The notes beneath the pieces are model-generated. The model worked only from the letters and a program-made list of their open reading frames with translations, made no database searches and was not told the DNA's origin. A program made the translations under genes and the position numbers. From assembly GCF_003545815.1 (NCBI RefSeq), contig NZ_PDUW01000008.1, positions 62,001-126,000 of the forward strand: a DNA stretch of 64,000 nucleotides. Reading direction: 5' to 3'. Source of the DNA: Pusillimonas caeni (GTDB lineage: Bacteria; Pseudomonadota; Gammaproteobacteria; Burkholderiales; Burkholderiaceae_B). This document shows, piece by piece, positions 46,180 through 54,114 of the stretch (the first letter of the stretch is position 1; each line of letters begins with the position of its first letter).

Positions 46180-46964
46180 GTCGCGGAAAAGTCGAAGGCG
46201 GCCACGACGGGCGCGTGGTCGGAGGGCTGCTCGTTGCGGCGCGGCTGCTTGTCGATGAAGCAGCCCGTGCAATAAGGCCGCAGCGCCTCGGAAATCAGTA
46301 CGTGGTCGATGCGCAGGCCGGCGTTGCGGCGGAAGGCGAAGCGCCGGTAGTCCCACCAGCTGAAGGACTTTTCTTCTTGCTCGAATTCGCGGAAGGAGTC
46401 GATCAGGCCCAGGTCGAGCAGGCTCTGGAAGGCGGCGCGCTCGGCATCGGACACCAGAACATCGCCCACCCATTTGGCGGGGTCATGCACGTCCTCGTCC
46501 TTGGGCGCGACGTTGTAGTCGCCCAGCACCGCCAGGCGCGGGTAGCGCCGCAGTTCGTCGGCGAGCCAGACGCGCAGCGCCGCATACCACTCGAGCTTGT
46601 AGGCGTACTTCTCGCTTTCCAGCGACTGGCCGTTGGGACAATAGGCGCTGATGACGCGTATCTCGCCAATGGGACTGGGCAGCGTGGTGGCGATGATGCG
46701 CTGCTGATGATCGTCGAAGCCCGGGATATTGCATTGCTCGTCGGCGCCCGCCGCCTTCGAGATAACCGCTACGCCGTTATAGGTTTTTTGTCCCGCCCAG
46801 CATGCCTGGTAGCCCAGCTCGGTGAACGTCTCCAGGGGAAACATATCGTGCGCCAGCTTGAGCTCTTGCAGGCACAAGGCGTCGACAGGGTTGTCCCGCA
46901 GCCAGTCCAGCACTTGAGGCAGGCGCACTTTCAGGGAGTTGACGTTCCAGGTGGCAAGTTTCAT
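46176..46964 (-). CDS. xthA: Exodeoxyribonuclease III
   Basis: 262-residue AP endonuclease/3'-5' exonuclease of base excision repair. MKLATWNVNSLKVRL, LCLQELKLAHDMF with the metal-binding Glu, SAYCPNGQSL, LGDYNVAP and the C-terminal RIDHVLIS and PSDHAPVVA active-site His are all present. First gene of a two-gene operon, divergent from a small unknown gene across 146 bases. Confidence 0.97.
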   Translation of the reverse strand: MKLATWNVNSLKVRLPQVLDWLRDNPVDALCLQELKLAHDMFPLETFTELGYQACWAGQKTYNGVAVISKAAGADEQCNIPGFDDHQQRIIATTLPSPIGEIRVISAYCPNGQSLESEKYAYKLEWYAALRVWLADELRRYPRLAVLGDYNVAPKDEDVHDPAKWVGDVLVSDAERAAFQSLLDLGLIDSFREFEQEEKSFSWWDYRRFAFRRNAGLRIDHVLISEALRPYCTGCFIDKQPRRNEQPSDHAPVVAAFDFSAT

Positions 46965-47071
46965 GGGGCAGCTCGATGAGAAATATAAGACCGTATTACC
47001 GTGAAAGCGGGCCAGCGTATCATGGTCCGGCCGCTGCGGGCCAATCGGCGACCTGCTAACATCTCGCTTTT

Positions 47072-47092
47072 GGCCGCTTCGCGCAAGCGGCC
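47072..47092. promoter_or_regulatory. Hairpin in the leader of the small unknown gene
   Basis: GGCCGCTT / AAGCGGCC with a 5-base loop, 18 bases before the ATG at 47111. It may be an mRNA leader hairpin or an operator between the divergent promoters. Confidence 0.35.
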
Positions 47093-47110
47093 GCGTTCGG
47101 CAACACTACC

Positions 47111-47434
47111 ATGAAAGCCTTCAGCCGCATCATCCAGACGCTCGACCGGGGCGTCCTGCTCGACGTCACCATCGAAGAACTGACCTGCCACGCCTACGTG
47201 GTGGTCAGCGACCCCGATCTCGAGCGCGTGGCCGACTTTGTGCCCGCCAGCCAGTTCGAGGGAGACGGCGACGTCCATGTGACCGCGGTCGCCTCGGCCG
47301 ACGAGGCCCGCCAGCAGGTCGAAGACCTGGCCTTCAACATGAATGTCGGCGACGCGGCTGTCTTCCTGTGCGGCGATGATTCCGCCTACGCCGCCACCCT
47401 CGAAGAGCTGGGCCAGAACCCTGTTCAGCATTGA
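47111..47434 (+). CDS. Small unrecognised protein upstream of gmk
   Basis: 107 residues; family not recognised. It has no signal peptide or membrane helix, is acidic, and reads as an alpha/beta protein (SRIIQTLDRGVLLDVTI, HAYVVVSDPDLERVADFV, GDVHVTAVASADEARQQVEDL). No clear ribosome site precedes the ATG. It occupies the place where yicC precedes gmk in many proteobacteria. Codon pattern looks like its neighbours, with G or C mostly in the third position. A real gene seems likely but is not proven. Confidence 0.6.
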   Translation: MKAFSRIIQTLDRGVLLDVTIEELTCHAYVVVSDPDLERVADFVPASQFEGDGDVHVTAVASADEARQQVEDLAFNMNVGDAAVFLCGDDSAYAATLEELGQNPVQH

Positions 47435-47503
47435 CGCCGCTTCGTTGAACAGACCCGCCCGTATCTGCTAACCTTTTTGCCTTCACTGATCTTTCGAGTC
47501 GCC

Positions 47504-48139
47504 ATGTCGTCCTATACCGGCAACATCTTTATGGTAGTGGCCCCGAGCGGGGCCGGAAAATCCAGCCTCGTCAACGCCCTGCTGGAAAAAGACCGCGACG
47601 TCACCCTGTCCATTTCGTGCACGACCCGCGCCCCGCGCAGCGGCGAAAAGGCCGACGAGCACTACCGCTTCGTCACCGTGGACGAATTCATGGCCCTGCG
47701 CGACAACGACGGCCTGCTCGAATGGGCCGAAGTGCACGGCAACTACTACGGCACGCCGCGCGACGGCATACAATCCAGCATAGAAGAAGGACGCGACGTC
47801 CTGCTCGAGATCGACTGGCAAGGCGCGCGCCAGATACGGCGCCATTTCCCCGAAGCCGTTGGCATCTTCATATTGCCGCCATCGATCGAGGCGCTGGAAT
47901 CCCGCCTGCGCGGCCGCGGCCAGGACGAGCCCCACGTGATCGCCAAGCGCCTGCTGGCGGCGGGCAGCGAAATGTCGCACGCCTCGGAATGCCAATATGT
48001 TATTATTAATCAAGAATTTAGCGTAGCGCTTGCACAGTTGGCACAAATCGTTTCAGCGACCCGCTTGCGCTATGTCACCCAGGCCGCCCGCAACGCCGAT
48101 CTTTTCAGCCAGCTGGGCATCAGCAAGACCCCCGTCTAA
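47504..48139 (+). CDS. gmk: Guanylate kinase
   Basis: 211 residues, phosphorylating GMP to GDP with ATP. P-loop APSGAGKSS at 13-21; GMP-binding [22 protein letters not shown] with the Arg and Tyr ligands; [27 protein letters not shown]. The ATG of [12 protein letters not shown] is preferred to an upstream in-frame start. Followed by rpoZ and spoT in the conserved order, linking GTP synthesis to (p)ppGpp metabolism. Confidence 0.97.
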   Translation: MSSYTGNIFMVVAPSGAGKSSLVNALLEKDRDVTLSISCTTRAPRSGEKADEHYRFVTVDEFMALRDNDGLLEWAEVHGNYYGTPRDGIQSSIEEGRDVLLEIDWQGARQIRRHFPEAVGIFILPPSIEALESRLRGRGQDEPHVIAKRLLAAGSEMSHASECQYVIINQEFSVALAQLAQIVSATRLRYVTQAARNADLFSQLGISKTPV

Positions 48140-48173
48140 CCCTTCGTTCATCTTCCACAGGACTCTCATCCAT

Positions 48174-48380
48174 ATGGCTCGCATCACCGTCGAAGACTGC
48201 CTCGAAAAAATCGACAACCGCTTCGATCTCACCCTGGCGGCAACCTATCGTGCCCGCGAACTGGCGCAAGGCCACGAATCGCGCCTGGATCCCGACAAAG
48301 ACAAGCCCACGGTCATCGCCCTGCGCGAGATAGCCGCCGGCCTTACCGGCCTGGAGATGCTGCGCAAGGTTCCGACCTAA
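48174..48380 (+). CDS. rpoZ: RNA polymerase omega subunit
   Basis: 68 residues. [20 protein letters not shown] and YRARELAQG are the conserved omega blocks; [14 protein letters not shown] follows. It promotes RNA polymerase assembly and forms part of a (p)ppGpp site. 34 bases after gmk and 18 before the (p)ppGpp synthetase gene. Confidence 0.97.
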   Translation: MARITVEDCLEKIDNRFDLTLAATYRARELAQGHESRLDPDKDKPTVIALREIAAGLTGLEMLRKVPT

Positions 48381-48398
48381 ACTCTTTCAGGCGGGTGT

Positions 48399-50675
48399 AT
48401 GGCGTTTTCGACTCTTCGCGGTGCGTCCTCCGGGCTTTTGGCGGTATTCAAAAAAGGCCCGCGCCTGCGCAAGCGCCGCAAGGCCAAAAGCCAGCCCGCC
48501 CTGCCTGCCGCGGCCGACGCCGCGCCCAACACCATCGCTTCGCTGGCGCCTCTTACCAAGATCATCAGCCAGTACCTCGACCCCAAAGACGTCGAGCGCG
48601 TCAAAGAAGCCTACCGGTTTTCAGATCAGGCCCACCTCGGGCAGTTCCGCGCCAGCGGCGAACCCTACATCTCGCATCCCATTGCCGTCACTGAAATCTG
48701 CGCGGGCTGGAAGCTCGACGCCGAATCGCTGATGGCCGCCCTGCTGCATGACGTCATCGAAGACCAGGACGTTTCCAAGTCGGAGCTTGCCGAGCGCTTC
48801 GGCCCCGAAGTGGCCGAAATCGTCGACGGCCTTTCCAAGCTCGATCGGCTCGAGTTCGCCACCAAGGCCGAGCAGCAGGCCGAGAGCTTTCGCAAGATGC
48901 TCCTGGCCATGGCGCGCGACGTGCGCGTCATCCTCATCAAGCTGGCGGACAGGCTGCACAATATGCGCACCCTGGGCGCCATGGCGCCCGAGAAACGCCG
49001 CCGCATCGCGCGCGAAACCCTGGACATCTACTCGCCCATCGCCCATCGCCTGGGCTTGAATTCGCTGTTTCGCGAACTGCAAGACCTGTGCTTCCAGGCC
49101 ATTCATCCCAACCGCTACCAGGTGCTGCACAAGGCCCTGCTGGCGGCCCGCGGCAACCGCCGCGAAGTGCTGGGCAAAATCACCGAGGCGGTCAAGGTGG
49201 CCCTGCCGGCCGCCGGCATCGAGGCCGAGGTCACCGGCCGCGAGAAATCGCTCTACAGCATCTACACCAAGATGATCGAGCAAAAAAAGTCGTTCTCAGA
49301 CGTGCTCGACATCTACGGCTTTCGCGTCATCGTGCACACCTTGCCCGAATGCTATCTGGCCCTGGGCACCCTGCACCAGATGTACCGGCCCGTGCCCGGC
49401 AAGTTCAAAGACTACATCGCCATTCCCAAGCTCAACGGCTACCAGTCCCTGCACACCACGCTGGTGGGGCCCTACGGAACGCCGGTCGAATTCCAGTTCC
49501 GCACGCGCGACATGGACCACGTCGCCGAAGAAGGCGTCGCCTCGCACTGGCTGTACAAAGACGACGACACCACGCTCAACGACCTGCAGAAGCGCACCCA
49601 TCAATGGCTGCAATCGCTGCTTGACATCCAGAGCCAGACCGGCGATTCGGGCGAATTCCTCGAACACGTCAAGGTCGACCTGTTTCCCGACGCGGTGTAC
49701 GTCTTCACGCCCCAGGGCAAGATTCTTTCCCTGCCGCGCGGCGCCACGCCGGTGGATTTCGCCTACGCCATCCACACCGACATCGGCAACCACGCCATCG
49801 CCTCCAAGATCAACGGCGAATATTCGCCGCTGCGCACCGAGCTTCGCAGCGGCGACTCGGTCGAGATCGTCACTTCGCCGTCGTCGCGGCCCAGCGCGCA
49901 GTGGCTCAATTATGTGCGCACCGGGCGGGCCCGCTCTGAAATCCGCCACTACCTGCGCACCGTCAAGTACGAAGAATCAGTGGCCTTCGGCCAGCGCCTG
50001 CTCAACCAGGCCTTCGACCAGCTCAACCTGCCCCACCCCTCGGCCGACGACCCCGAATGGGAGAAACTCGCCAAAGGGTCGGGCGCCAGTTCACGCGAAG
50101 AGATTCTTGCCGACATCGGCCTGGGCAAGCGCCTGGCGGCCGTGGTGGCGCGGCGCTTCGGGCCCGAGAACTCCATGCTGGCCACCACCGCCGCGGCCGT
50201 GGACGAAATCACCGCCACCACCAGCGCGCCCATCCTCATACAAGGCAACGAAGGCCAGGCCGTCCAGCTTGCGCCCTGCTGCGGCCCCCTGCCGGGCGAC
50301 GCCATCATCGGCGGCATCCGCCTGGGCCACGGCCTGGTCGTGCACATGGCCGAATGCGCCGTGGCGCAGCGCCAGCGGGCCCGCGAACCCGAGCGCTGGA
50401 TTCCCGTAGCCTGGGACGCCAATACGGCGCGCCACCTGTCCACGCGCCTGGACGTCACCGTCATCAACGAAAAAGGCGTGCTGGGCCGCCTCGCGGCCGA
50501 GATCAGCGACGCCGACTCCAACATCCTGCACCTCACCATGCACGACGACGACAACTCGTCCACCACGGTGCTGCACGTCACCGTCCAGGTCGACGGCCGC
50601 AAGCACCTGGCCCAGGTGATACGCGCCATGCGCCATGTGCCTCAGGTGCAGAAAATCGTCCGCGTCAAAGGCTGA
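48399..50675 (+). CDS. spoT: Bifunctional (p)ppGpp synthetase/hydrolase
   Basis: 758-residue long RSH protein. HD hydrolase domain with ISHPIAV, LLHDVIEDQDV and KLADRLHNMRTL intact; synthetase domain with GREKSLYSIYTKM, DIYGFRVIV, GYQSLHTTL and EFQFRT; TGS domain (VYVFTPQGKILSLPRGATPVDFAYAI); zinc-finger region with CCGPLPGD; C-terminal ACT domain. Both halves look active, as in SpoT/Rel. A basic tail of about 40 residues precedes the HD domain. The stop is one base from that of the convergent M23 gene. Confidence 0.96.
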   Translation: MAFSTLRGASSGLLAVFKKGPRLRKRRKAKSQPALPAAADAAPNTIASLAPLTKIISQYLDPKDVERVKEAYRFSDQAHLGQFRASGEPYISHPIAVTEICAGWKLDAESLMAALLHDVIEDQDVSKSELAERFGPEVAEIVDGLSKLDRLEFATKAEQQAESFRKMLLAMARDVRVILIKLADRLHNMRTLGAMAPEKRRRIARETLDIYSPIAHRLGLNSLFRELQDLCFQAIHPNRYQVLHKALLAARGNRREVLGKITEAVKVALPAAGIEAEVTGREKSLYSIYTKMIEQKKSFSDVLDIYGFRVIVHTLPECYLALGTLHQMYRPVPGKFKDYIAIPKLNGYQSLHTTLVGPYGTPVEFQFRTRDMDHVAEEGVASHWLYKDDDTTLNDLQKRTHQWLQSLLDIQSQTGDSGEFLEHVKVDLFPDAVYVFTPQGKILSLPRGATPVDFAYAIHTDIGNHAIASKINGEYSPLRTELRSGDSVEIVTSPSSRPSAQWLNYVRTGRARSEIRHYLRTVKYEESVAFGQRLLNQAFDQLNLPHPSADDPEWEKLAKGSGASSREEILADIGLGKRLAAVVARRFGPENSMLATTAAAVDEITATTSAPILIQGNEGQAVQLAPCCGPLPGDAIIGGIRLGHGLVVHMAECAVAQRQRAREPERWIPVAWDANTARHLSTRLDVTVINEKGVLGRLAAEISDADSNILHLTMHDDDNSSTTVLHVTVQVDGRKHLAQVIRAMRHVPQVQKIVRVKG

Positions 50676-50676
50676 T

Positions 50677-51549
50677 TCAGGGCTCGAATGCGCCGATGAA
50701 AATCGCCGGGTCCACCCGGTTGCCGTTCAGGCTGACATTCCAGTGCAGATGCGGCCCCGTGGCGCGTCCTGTGGATCCCACCTTGCCGATTACCTGCCCC
50801 CGCTTCACGGCCTGTCCGATCTGCACATCGGCGGCCGACAGATGGCAGTACATGGTCACCAGCCCCTGGCCGTGGTCCAGGAAGATCGTCTTGCCATTGA
50901 AGAAGTAGTCGTCCACGATGGTGACCACGCCGTCGGCCGGCGCCTTCACCGGCGTGCCCTTGGGTACGGCGAAATCCAGGCCCGAATGGGCGTTGCGTTC
51001 TTCGCCATTGAAAAAACGCCTCAGGCCGAAAGGACTGGACAGCCTGCCTCCATCCACGGGGCGATCCAGCATGACATTGCTGGGCAGTTCGGGACGAAAG
51101 CGCTCATAGGCCGCGATCTGCGCCTTGTACTCGCGCTCGAAGCGCGCTTGCTGGGCCGGGTCCGGATTGACGTAGCTCTGGTTCTTGAGCTTGATGTGCT
51201 GCTCTTTGTAGCGCTTGGCCCGCACGTCGAAACCCACGCTGCGGACCCGCCCGTCCACCGTCACTTTCAGCGATTTTCCGCCGGGCGCCGTCTTCAGGTC
51301 GATGCCCGCCAGCGCCACCCATTGCTGGTCGCTGTCGCGCATTACCAGAACCGGCTTGCCCTCGTACTGCGCCGAAGGCGCAAGCTCGGCCTCGCCCAGC
51401 GGCACCACGGCCACCCCGCCCGGCACCGGCTTGTCGAGCGTGCGCGCCACATAGCCCTGGGCCCAGGCGGCGCCTGCCGCCAGCAGTGCGAGCGCCGCCG
51501 CGCAACCGCGCACCATCGCGCCCGCCCCGCGAGTCCTGAAATCAAACAT
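50677..51549 (-). CDS. M23-family peptidoglycan metallopeptidase
   Basis: 290 residues, exported: signal VRGCAAALALLAAGAAWA near 13-30. An N-terminal beta-rich domain (about 35-130) precedes the LytM/M23 domain with zinc ligands in NAHSGLDFAVP and GPHLHWNVS. VDDYFFNGKTIFLDHGQGLVTMYCHL is complete, so the enzyme should be active on peptide cross-links. GGGGGA lies upstream of the ATG. Four bases after the EamA gene. Confidence 0.93.
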   Translation of the reverse strand: MFDFRTRGAGAMVRGCAAALALLAAGAAWAQGYVARTLDKPVPGGVAVVPLGEAELAPSAQYEGKPVLVMRDSDQQWVALAGIDLKTAPGGKSLKVTVDGRVRSVGFDVRAKRYKEQHIKLKNQSYVNPDPAQQARFEREYKAQIAAYERFRPELPSNVMLDRPVDGGRLSSPFGLRRFFNGEERNAHSGLDFAVPKGTPVKAPADGVVTIVDDYFFNGKTIFLDHGQGLVTMYCHLSAADVQIGQAVKRGQVIGKVGSTGRATGPHLHWNVSLNGNRVDPAIFIGAFEP

Positions 51550-51553
51550 GCTG

Positions 51554-52459
51554 CTATCCCCCGTGATTCTTTGCCGCCCGCCGCCAGAAAACCGCGAAGG
51601 GCTTTTGCACATTGCAGGCCAGCACGCCGATGAGCGCCACCGCGAAGCCCAATAGCTGGATGGGCATCAGCCGATCGCCAAACAGCAGGTAGGCCTCGAT
51701 GGCGGCCAGCGGCGGGGCCAGAAACATGAGCGACGCCGCCTTGGTCGCCTGGCCGCTGCGTATGATCCAGACCAGGATCATGGTGCCGATGCCGGTCATG
51801 ACGAAGGCCGTCCACAGCAGCGTCCCCCACAGCGTGGGCGACCATATCCATCGGTCCTCGCCCAGCACCCAGACGAAAAAGCCGGTGAACATCATGGTGC
51901 CGATGTTCTGCAGCAAGGCCGATACGCGGATGTCCGCCGCCGAGATCGATGTCTTCTGCAGCAGGGTGCCCAGTGTGATGGAAATGACGGCCAGAAGCGC
52001 GATGGCCAGGATGGCGGGCGTGTAGCCCGTTGCGCTGGAATCGCCCAGGGCGGGCTGGATGACCAGGAACACGCCCGTCAGGCCCAGCATGAGCCCTATC
52101 CAGATCTTGGCGGTGGGTATCTCTTTGAGGATGGGAATCGCCAGGAGCGCCGTCAGCAAGGGCTGCAGCGACCCGATGAGCGCCATCACCGCCGGAGGCA
52201 GGCCGCCGCCTATCGCCCAATAACAGCACGACAGATACAAGCCTTGCAGCAGCACGCCGGCCAGAAGATGCTTGGGAATCTCGCGCCATGCCGGCCAGGC
52301 GGCCCTGGAAAACAGGGCGATGGCGGCGAAGAACACCGAGGCGATACAGACGCGGATGAACAGGAACAGCGTGGGATCGGCATAGGGCACGATCGCCTTG
52401 CCCACAATGAAGCCCGTGGACCAGATGAACAAGAACAAGGCAATGATGAACAGCTTCAT
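51554..52459 (-). CDS. EamA/DMT-superfamily transporter
   Basis: 301 residues with ten membrane helices in two EamA repeats. FLFIWSTGFIVGKAIVPYADP opens repeat 1, MALIGSLQPLLTALLAIPILKE closes it; repeat 2 ends APPLAAIEAYLLFGDRL. Members export metabolites or amino acids. 69 bases after the YbbA-type ATPase gene. Confidence 0.94.
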   Translation of the reverse strand: MKLFIIALFLFIWSTGFIVGKAIVPYADPTLFLFIRVCIASVFFAAIALFSRAAWPAWREIPKHLLAGVLLQGLYLSCCYWAIGGGLPPAVMALIGSLQPLLTALLAIPILKEIPTAKIWIGLMLGLTGVFLVIQPALGDSSATGYTPAILAIALLAVISITLGTLLQKTSISAADIRVSALLQNIGTMMFTGFFVWVLGEDRWIWSPTLWGTLLWTAFVMTGIGTMILVWIIRSGQATKAASLMFLAPPLAAIEAYLLFGDRLMPIQLLGFAVALIGVLACNVQKPFAVFWRRAAKNHGG

Positions 52460-52528
52460 GGATATCCCGCACGCGACGACAAGCGGTACGGTAACACGTC
52501 CGGCGCCGGGCTTAGGCCGCCGGCAGGC

Positions 52529-53200
52529 TCAAGCCTGCAGCCTGCCGCCCTGCAGACGCAGCTGGCGCTGGCAGCGGCCCGCCAGGTCCGGGTCGTGCGT
52601 GACCATGACGAGCGTGGCCTGCCGCTCGGAAAGCAGCGAGAACATCAATTCGATGATGAGGGAGCCATTGTGCTGGTCCAGGCTGCCCGTGGGCTCATCG
52701 GCCAGCAACAGGCTGGGCTCGACGACGAAGGCCCGCGCCAGCGACACGCGCTGCTGCTCGCCGCCCGAGAGAGTGCGGGGGTAGTGGTGCAGCCGCGAGC
52801 TCAGCCCCACTCGCTCCAGGGCCTCGCTGGCCGGGCGCAGCGCCGGCCTGCCCGCCAGTTCCAGCGGCAGCATGACGTTTTCGAGTGCAGTAAGATGAGG
52901 CAGCAATTGAAAGGACTGGAACACGAAACCCACGTGGGCGGCCCGCAAGGCGGCCCGCCCTTCTTCATCCAGCGCAAACAGATCGTGGCCCAGCAGCCTG
53001 ACTTGGCCGGAGGTGGGAACATCCAGGCCCGCCATCAATCCAAGCAAGGTCGACTTGCCCGAACCGGAGCTTCCCGTGATGGCGACGGCTTCGCCCTTCA
53101 TGATGTCGAAACTGACGTCGGCAAGGATGTCGATCGTCCCGGACGAATCGAGCACCTGCTTGCCGAGATTTCTTACTTCTATCGAATGGACCTGACTCAT
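52529..53200 (-). CDS. ABC transporter ATP-binding protein, YbbA/LolD type, without a partner permease
   Basis: 223-residue ATPase of the MacB/LolD class: Walker A GSSGSGKST, Q-loop VFQSFQLLPHLTALENVMLPLEL, signature LSGGEQQR, Walker B LLLADEPTGSLD, switch VTHD. In E. coli ybbA is followed by the large permease ybbP and is divergent from tesA. The divergence is kept here but no FtsX-type permease gene follows. Its ATG and that of tesA share the palindrome CATG on opposite strands, so each leader lies inside the other gene. Confidence 0.94.
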   Translation of the reverse strand: MSQVHSIEVRNLGKQVLDSSGTIDILADVSFDIMKGEAVAITGSSGSGKSTLLGLMAGLDVPTSGQVRLLGHDLFALDEEGRAALRAAHVGFVFQSFQLLPHLTALENVMLPLELAGRPALRPASEALERVGLSSRLHHYPRTLSGGEQQRVSLARAFVVEPSLLLADEPTGSLDQHNGSLIIELMFSLLSERQATLVMVTHDPDLAGRCQRQLRLQGGRLQA

Positions 53201-53840
53201 GCATACCCGCTGGAGATTGTTGATCGCAAGCCTTGTCTTCCTGGGCTGGTTCGGTACCGCCCAGGGCGCAAGCCCGCAACAGGCAAACCATAACATTTTG
53301 GTGATCGGAGACAGCCTGTCGGCCGAATACGGCATCCGGAGAGACTCGGGATGGGTGCAGATCGTCCAGCAGCGGCTGCGGGACGAAGGGCTCGGCTACA
53401 CGATGCGCAACGCGAGTATAAGCGGAGACACGACCAGCGGGGGCCTTAGCCGCATGCCGGCCGCGCTCGAGCAGCACAGCCCCGCCATCGTGATCATCGA
53501 GCTGGGCAGCAACGATGCCCTGCGCGGCCTGCCTCTGGACATGACGCGCGACAATCTGGCCCGCATGATCGGCATGGCCGAGGACGCGGGCGCCCGCGTC
53601 CTTCTCGTGGGCATGCAGATTCCGCCCAACTACGGGCGCCCCTATTCCGAGCAGTTCCGCAATCTGTTCATCCAGCTGGCGGAAGAACGCGATACGCGCT
53701 TCGTGCCGTTCTTGCTGAAGGGCGTGGCGCTGGACAGGACGCTGTTTCTGGACGACGGCCTGCATCCCAACGAGGCCGCGCAGCCCGTCATCGCGGATAA
53801 CGTATGGGCTGAGTTGAAGCCGATGGTGACGGCGCGATAG
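53199..53840 (+). CDS. tesA: SGNH-family thioesterase I / lysophospholipase / arylesterase
   Basis: 213 residues, periplasmic: signal WRLLIASLVFLGWFGTAQGA near 5-24. SGNH blocks: nucleophile in LVIGDSLSAEYGI, Gly in NASISGDTTSGG, Asn in IELGSNDALRG, and DGLHPNEAA for the Asp/His. Hydrolyses acyl-CoA, lysophospholipids or esters. The start overlaps that of the divergent ATPase; an in-frame start inside the other gene cannot be excluded. Confidence 0.95.
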   Translation: MHTRWRLLIASLVFLGWFGTAQGASPQQANHNILVIGDSLSAEYGIRRDSGWVQIVQQRLRDEGLGYTMRNASISGDTTSGGLSRMPAALEQHSPAIVIIELGSNDALRGLPLDMTRDNLARMIGMAEDAGARVLLVGMQIPPNYGRPYSEQFRNLFIQLAEERDTRFVPFLLKGVALDRTLFLDDGLHPNEAAQPVIADNVWAELKPMVTAR

Positions 53841-53901
53841 CAAGGGATGCCTAGCAAAGACTGCCGGACCCTGCGCTTTTTGTCTGCTGGAGTTCTAAAA
53901 C

Positions 53902-53992
53902 GCCCTCGGCGGCGGGCTCTGGGAAGCGGACGGTCGGGTGGTCCGAGGCAGCACCCTCCAACGCCCGCTTCCCAGAGCCCGCCGCCGAGGGC
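53902..53992. repeat. Long hairpin element, copy A
   Basis: Perfect 27-base arms (53902-53928 and 53966-53992) around a 37-base centre. The centre has GGGTG and CACCC pairing around GTCCGAGGCAG. Copies B and C have the same centre with GGGCG/CGCCC and entirely different arms. Boundaries: TTCTAAAAC before the left arm, TTGCAT after the right. It lies between tesA and a strong terminator, in a gap of 274 bases. Confidence 0.92.
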
Positions 53993-54017
53993 TTGCATTT
54001 GTGGCCTGCATAGATTG

Positions 54018-54057
54018 TAAAAGCCCATCCCGAGAACCATTCGGGATGGGCTTTTTT
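54018..54057. terminator. Bidirectional rho-independent terminator between tesA and ppiD
   Basis: Perfect 13-base stem AAGCCCATCCCGA / TCGGGATGGGCTT with a 7-base loop, followed by T6 on the + strand and preceded by A4, so it can serve both convergent genes. Confidence 0.93.
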
Positions 54058-54114
54058 GCGGGCCTGGCGGCGAGATGCCTTACTTGAGTTGCAGCGCCAC
54101 CCAAGCAGCAAACA

